Shown: positions 5,149 through 7,944 of the stretch, one piece after another | How positions within the stretch are numbered: the stretch's first letter is position 1 | Layout of the letters: the number at the start of each line of letters is the position of its first letter | Source: an uncultured Bacillus sp. | GTDB taxonomy: Bacteria > Bacillota > Bacilli > Bacillales > Cytobacillaceae | DNA: 7,944 nucleotides | NCBI GenBank assembly: GCA_937894355.1 | Contig: CALCRD010000094.1 | Span: forward strand, 1-7,944 | Direction: 5' to 3' | Position numbers and translations under genes: made by a program | The notes under the pieces: model-generated | Database searches by the model: none | The model's input: only the letters and a program-made list of their open reading frames with translations | Told to the model about the DNA's origin: nothing

Positions 5149-5180
5149 TACACTTGTAGATAAATTTGAGGGGGGGAGTT

Positions 5181-5555
5181 ATGGTGAGTGGAAAGACTAA
5201 AAGCAAATCAATTATTCTTTCATTACTTCCAATTCCATTCTTATTTCACTTTTATGAGTATAATAGTCACCTCGTTAAACAAGAGGCTATCCTTTTATTA
5301 CCAGCCTTTTTATTATTCATTATTATTGTTGGAATACAGTTGAGAACGATTAAATTACACTGGTTTTTGGTGGTCAACATTTTAATGACCCTTATCTCTT
5401 TAATGTTAGGAAACTTTTTTATTACAGATGATGGTACTTGGTTTAAACCATTTGGAAGAGATGTAGCAATTATATTTATTTCTGTTGTTTATATTTTGGG
5501 GCAGTTAATCGTAAGGGGGATTAGCAAGGCTGAATCAACCGACAAAGAAAATTAA
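5181..5555 (+). CDS. Four-helix membrane protein, function unknown
   Basis: The product is 124 aa from ATG 5181, preceded by the very strong purine run GAGGGGGGGAG (5168-5178); an in-frame TTG at 5166 would place the binding site inside the gene and is rejected. Four hydrophobic segments are visible at about residues 10-25, 35-54, 60-81 and 94-112, with a basic N-terminus (GKTKSKS) and a charged C-terminal tail (SKAESTDKEN), so both ends probably face the cytoplasm. The loop TDDGTWFKPFGRD (82-94) is the most polar and would be on the outside. No known motif is recognised. It has its own promoter and a terminator-like hairpin, so it is likely monocistronic. Confidence 0.75.
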   Translation: MVSGKTKSKSIILSLLPIPFLFHFYEYNSHLVKQEAILLLPAFLLFIIIVGIQLRTIKLHWFLVVNILMTLISLMLGNFFITDDGTWFKPFGRDVAIIFISVVYILGQLIVRGISKAESTDKEN

Positions 5556-5560
5556 GAAAC

Positions 5561-5596
5561 TGAGCTAACAGTGATGAATTAGCTCAATCATCTTTT
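5561..5596 (+). terminator. Terminator-like hairpin after the four-helix protein
   Basis: TGAGCTAA (5561-5568) pairs perfectly with TTAGCTCA (5579-5586) over a 10-nt loop, followed by ATCATCTTTT. The T run is short, so termination may be partial and allow read-through to 5643. Confidence 0.55.
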
Positions 5597-5642
5597 CCGA
5601 ATACCTAATTATGAAAGTGACTTGATTGAAGGGGGCTTTTAA

Positions 5643-5870
5643 TTGTTAAAGTTTTTGCAAATTATTTTATCAATAACAGTTATTTCACTTGCAGGGCATG
5701 GATTGATTACTGAGAATTATACTTTTCAACCATATATGATGTTGTTTTTAGGTTTGTCGATGTTGGTAATGGGATTAAGAGAATTTCAAAAGGGTCAAAA
5801 AGGTAACGGCTGGCTAGGTATAGTTGTATTTATATTTATTTTATTAGTATCAATCAAAAGTTTTAATTGA
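5643..5870 (+). CDS. DUF3953 (YczI-like) small membrane protein
   Basis: The product is 75 aa from TTG 5643, preceded by GAAGGGGG (5628-5635). It closely resembles B. subtilis YczI as I remember it: an N-terminal helix with SLAGHGLI (15-22), the signature PYMMLFLGLSMLVMGLREFQ (30-49), then KGxxGNGWLGIVVFIFILLVS (50-70). Three membrane helices fill most of the protein. Family length is about 75-85 aa, so this copy is complete. The function is unknown. The convergent inverted-repeat terminator at 5951-6030 separates it from minus-strand genes. It may be co-transcribed with the four-helix gene if the hairpin at 5561 leaks. Confidence 0.85.
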   Translation: MLKFLQIILSITVISLAGHGLITENYTFQPYMMLFLGLSMLVMGLREFQKGQKGNGWLGIVVFIFILLVSIKSFN

Positions 5871-5950
5871 AGTAACGAGCGCATCCCTCCACTACTTTAG
5901 AGATGAATTTCCATTGTCGCCTATTATTTTTGAAAGCTGTATCTTCCACA

Positions 5951-6030
5951 ATCTGACGCTTTTCGAGAGTAGAAATGGCGCTCTTTCTTTATGTAAAGGG
6001 CGCCATTCCAGAATAGAAATGATGCCTTTT
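5951..6030 (+). repeat. Inverted-repeat terminator module, fuller copy (decayed copy at 2881-2950)
   Basis: The segment can fold in two ways. The long form pairs GAAATGGCGCTCTTT (5972-5986) with AAAGGGCGCCATTCC (5995-6009) over loop CTTTATGT, 13 of 15 positions complementary or nearly so. The alternative forms two smaller hairpins: TTTC/GAAA around 5961-5975, followed by CTCTTTCTTT, and GGCGCCATT/AAATGATGCC (5999-6025), followed by TTTT. Both smaller hairpins have T-rich tails on the plus strand, so they can end transcription of the YczI-like gene. Confidence 0.65.
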
Positions 6031-6056
6031 CTTAATGTCCATTCACCAACCAACTC

Positions 6057-6302
6057 TTACAGAAAAACTAACGCTTGGATTAATGCTATTGCTGCAGTCC
6101 CGATTATCGGTGCTATTTTTATTAGCATTAATCCATTAGTTGTTGAAATTAATGGATCAAGCGGATCTTTTGCAGGTGAAGCTAGAAGATTGATGAATCG
6201 TTCCCACCTACTAGGTTTCATTGGGAAATCGGGTATTTCTACGTAATATTCTTCCAACTTCTTGCGCAGCTGATAATCCTTATGAAAGGGATCCTGACTC
6301 AT
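6057..6302 (-). CDS. 81-aa tail-anchored protein, probable anti-sigma factor
   Basis: The start ATG (minus strand, 6300-6302) has GGAGGG at 6311-6316, 8 nt upstream. A charged cytoplasmic part of about 55 residues (HKDYQLRKKLEEYYVEIPDF, then MKPSRWERFINLLASPAKDP) is followed by one hydrophobic C-terminal segment (57-81), with almost nothing beyond the membrane. The gene overlaps the end of an ECF sigma frame by 23 nt, the usual coupled arrangement of an ECF sigma factor and its membrane anti-sigma factor. No zinc-binding HxxxCxxC motif of the ZAS type is present, so any sigma binding would use another fold. The assignment comes from context; the sequence family is not one I can name. Because the sigma gene is truncated, this protein may now be an orphan. 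Confidence 0.7.
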   Translation of the reverse strand: MSQDPFHKDYQLRKKLEEYYVEIPDFPMKPSRWERFINLLASPAKDPLDPLISTTNGLMLIKIAPIIGTAAIALIQALVFL

Positions 6303-6591
6303 TTTCTTCTCCCTCCAATTCTTCTTTTAATCTTTTGATTGCTACATGTAATCTTGATTTAACGGTCCCTTTTGGAATTCCGAGGACTGTGGCAATTTCT
6401 TCTTGAGGCAAATCATGATAGTAGAACAATAATACAACGGCACGGTGAATTTCAGGGAGTTTGGCAACTGCGTCCCGGATTGTAATTCTGTCTGCATGAT
6501 GGTTCTCATCGTTCTGAATCGGAGAAGGATTAGCGGTGGTGAGGCCACCCCCACTGATGGAAGCTTCACTGTATGTATGAAGAATTGTTGA
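6280..6591 (-). pseudogene. ECF sigma factor relic: region 4 only, region 2 missing
   Basis: The minus-strand frame contains IRDAVAKLPEIHRAVVLLFY followed by LPQEEIATVLGIPKGTVKSR and LHVAIKRLKEELEG, a textbook ECF sigma region 4 with its helix-turn-helix that reads the -35 element. The frame ends at TAA (6280-6282) inside the following anti-sigma-like gene. Upstream it is open only to a TAG at 6592-6594, with no ATG, GTG or TTG start in frame. I read the other two minus-strand frames up to 6660 and find no region 2 sequence (the part that binds core polymerase and the -10). A full ECF sigma is about 160-190 aa; about 80 residues of homology remain here. It was probably cut by a deletion or rearrangement between about 6540 and 6660. 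Confidence 0.8.
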
Positions 6592-6598
6592 CTACTTT

Positions 6599-6626
6599 TT
6601 GACACATAGGTGAATTGATTATGAAT
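6599..6626 (+). promoter_or_regulatory. Possible promoter for the polyferredoxin gene
   Basis: A perfect -35 TTGACA lies at 6599-6604. The best -10 at 16 nt spacing is ATGAAT (6621-6626), a poor match, so this is tentative. An alternative weak promoter is TTGCTC (6648-6653) with TAATAG (6670-6675). Confidence 0.3.
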
Positions 6627-6696
6627 CGTGAGGTTTATCACTAGCTATTGCTCTTTCATTCTTTATATTTAATAGAGAAGTTTGAGGAGGGGCAGC

Positions 6697-7716
6697 ATGA
6701 GAACAAAAAAATGGTATCTAAGACAAATAAAAAGAAGACCAATTGAGTTGGCAAGAAGTGTAGTCCAATTAGCTTTTGCGTTTTTCTTACTATATGTTGG
6801 TATTCGGTTCTATCAATTTTATTTGCATTTTGCATCATTAGGGGTTGAGCCCTATATTCAAAGACCTCCGGCAGTTGAGGGGTTTTTACCGATTAGTGCT
6901 CTCGTAGCCCTAAAGGTTTGGGTTATGACCGGAGAGTTTGATCGGATACATCCTGCAGGTTTGATTATGTTAACCTTCTTTATTGCCTCGGGATTTGTGT
7001 TTCGAAGGGCCTTCTGTAGTTGGCTTTGTCCAATCGGAACGATTAGTGAATGGACTGGAAAATTAGGGAAGATGATGTTTAAGAAAAATTTCGATCTGCC
7101 AAAATGGGTTACCTGGCTCTTGACCCCGATAAAATATTTGTTATTGGCATTTTTTATAAAAATTGTTGTAATCGATATGCCGGTAATGGCAGCAAAATTC
7201 TTTTTGCTTGATTCTTATAACAAAATATCCGATGTGAAGATGATGTTGTTTTTCTTGGATATTAGCGGATTTTCTCTAAAAGTAATTATTGTTGTGTTTC
7301 TATTGTCTTTGTTTTTCAAAAATTTCTGGTGTCGGTTTTTATGTCCATATGGAGCATTGATTGGATTAGGATCACTATTAGGCATTTCCAAGATTAAACG
7401 AAATGAAGATACTTGTATTGATTGTAAAGCATGTACCCGGGTTTGTCCGCAAAGAATAACTGTTTCGGAACAGAAGACGGTGTATACTCCAGAGTGTTCA
7501 GCTTGCATGCTTTGTGTGGAAGCTTGCCCGGTAAAAGACACATTAAATATGCATGTTGGTAAGAAAAAAGTGAATAAATGGGTAATTCCAGTAGCATTCT
7601 TCGCAACATTTGCGGTGATTGTTATTATTGCCAAATTAACTGGAAATTGGAATACTGTTATTACCTACCAGGAGTTTAAAGCATTGATTCCATATATTGA
7701 TTATGTAGGGCATTAA
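6697..7716 (+). CDS. NapH/CcoG-like membrane 4Fe-4S polyferredoxin
   Basis: The product is 339 aa from ATG 6697, preceded by GAGGAGGGG (6684-6692); in-frame TTG 6682 would include that site and is rejected. Two CxxxCP motifs sit at the ends of membrane helices: CSWLCP (C107, C111) and CRFLCP (C212, C216), as in the NapH, NosR C-terminal, CcoG/FixG and YccM group. Two ferredoxin-type clusters follow on the cytoplasmic side: C240-x2-C243-x2-C246-x3-C250-P and C267-x2-C270-x2-C273-x3-C277-P, each complete for a [4Fe-4S] centre. Membrane segments fall at about 21-43, 64-77, 88-106, 140-160, 193-209 and 295-312. The protein probably passes electrons across or along the membrane; its partner is not encoded in the window. 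No nap, nos or cco gene is nearby, so a specific pathway cannot be assigned. It looks monocistronic. Confidence 0.9.
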   Translation: MRTKKWYLRQIKRRPIELARSVVQLAFAFFLLYVGIRFYQFYLHFASLGVEPYIQRPPAVEGFLPISALVALKVWVMTGEFDRIHPAGLIMLTFFIASGFVFRRAFCSWLCPIGTISEWTGKLGKMMFKKNFDLPKWVTWLLTPIKYLLLAFFIKIVVIDMPVMAAKFFLLDSYNKISDVKMMLFFLDISGFSLKVIIVVFLLSLFFKNFWCRFLCPYGALIGLGSLLGISKIKRNEDTCIDCKACTRVCPQRITVSEQKTVYTPECSACMLCVEACPVKDTLNMHVGKKKVNKWVIPVAFFATFAVIVIIAKLTGNWNTVITYQEFKALIPYIDYVGH

Positions 7717-7762
7717 GCTGTTTAGTGGCTTTTAGGAAACCAAAAACATAAGTGTTAAGGGG

Positions 7763-7788
7763 AGGGTGGCAGAAGTGCTACCCTTTTT
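7763..7788 (+). terminator. Rho-independent terminator after the polyferredoxin gene
   Basis: GGGTGGCA (7764-7771) pairs with TGCTACCC (7776-7783, one G-T pair) over loop GAAG, followed by TTTTT (7784-7788). Confidence 0.9.
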
Positions 7789-7844
7789 GATTGTGCTCCC
7801 ATAAAAGGAAGAGAAAAATCGGATCTTTTTAATGTTATCCGTTT

Positions 7845-7873
7845 TTGCGAGAGGGCCCAAGTTAATATACAAT
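7845..7873 (+). promoter_or_regulatory. Sigma-A-type promoter for the gene entering at the right edge
   Basis: TTGCGA (7845-7850) and TACAAT (7868-7873) are spaced by 17 nt. Transcription would start near 7880, about 50 nt before the start codon at 7929. Confidence 0.55.
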
Positions 7874-7928
7874 GGAAGCATGATTATTTATAAAAATTAA
7901 AAAACTGTTTACTTATAAAGGAGATATT

Positions 7929-7944
7929 ATGTTTGATATTAATG
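7929..7944 (+). CDS. Start of a gene cut by the window edge
   Basis: ATG 7929 begins MFDIN and is preceded by AAAGGAGA (7917-7924), a near-ideal ribosome binding site, and by a good promoter at 7845. Only five codons are in the window, so nothing can be said about function. Confidence 0.6.

Noticed and set aside
5914..6246. 110-codon plus-strand frame
   Set aside because: It runs antisense to the anti-sigma-like gene and through the inverted repeat, has no ribosome binding site and encodes no recognisable features; the minus-strand gene explains the open frame.
6342..6641. 99-codon minus-strand frame over the sigma relic
   Set aside because: It is a shifted frame of the region 4 coding sequence; the true frame gives a clear helix-turn-helix, this one does not.
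7215..7634. Minus-strand frames of 139 and 71 codons
   Set aside because: Both are antisense to the cysteine-rich part of the polyferredoxin gene and have no start signals.
1..7944. CRISPR array, tRNA, rRNA or toxin-antitoxin system
   Set aside because: No regularly spaced repeats, cloverleaf or conserved rRNA sequence was seen; the small membrane proteins lack antitoxin partners or antisense RNA features that would support a toxin call.

Overview
The window looks like chromosomal DNA from a low-GC Gram-positive endospore-former-type bacterium (Bacillus sensu lato). The grounds are strong purine-rich ribosome binding sites, TTG and GTG starts, a canonical T-box leader RNA, Bacillus-type small membrane proteins (DUF5412-like, DUF3953/YczI-like) and an ECF sigma region 4 overlapping a small membrane protein. 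It reads as an accessory stretch: short genes with long spacers, several repeated intergenic pieces and gene relics. I see no rRNA, tRNA, CRISPR array or intact insertion sequence.

Positions 1-2010 hold three small membrane-protein genes: a 93-aa three-helix protein at 196, a 185-aa DUF5412-like protein at 642 and a 97-aa protein at 1389. Among them are two copies (80 and 1267) of a 48-nt in-phase ORF start and the relic of a DUF4275-like gene (1787-1906). Positions 2010-3010 hold a YdhR-family protein (2237) and a 450-base gene-poor stretch with a hairpin repeat. Positions 3010-4890 carry two unrelated class I SAM-dependent methyltransferases. The second (4159) is preceded by a complete T-box riboswitch whose specifier reads CUC (leucine) and whose terminator ends just before its ribosome binding site. 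Positions 4890-5870 hold mosaic repeats, a 124-aa four-helix membrane protein and a YczI-like protein. Positions 5950-6600 hold an elaborate inverted-repeat terminator and, on the minus strand, an ECF sigma factor lacking region 2, overlapping an intact 81-aa tail-anchored protein that is probably its anti-sigma factor. A NapH/CcoG-like membrane polyferredoxin (6697) follows with a clear terminator, and the window ends just inside a new promoter-driven gene (7929).

The genes do not form one pathway; most are single-gene units with their own terminators. The best candidate for something unusual is the leucine-type T-box in front of a methyltransferase, because T-boxes normally control aminoacyl-tRNA synthetases, amino acid biosynthesis or transport. 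Most other points of interest are structural: duplicated intergenic modules and decayed genes. All function statements come from motifs and remembered family features; no database search was possible.
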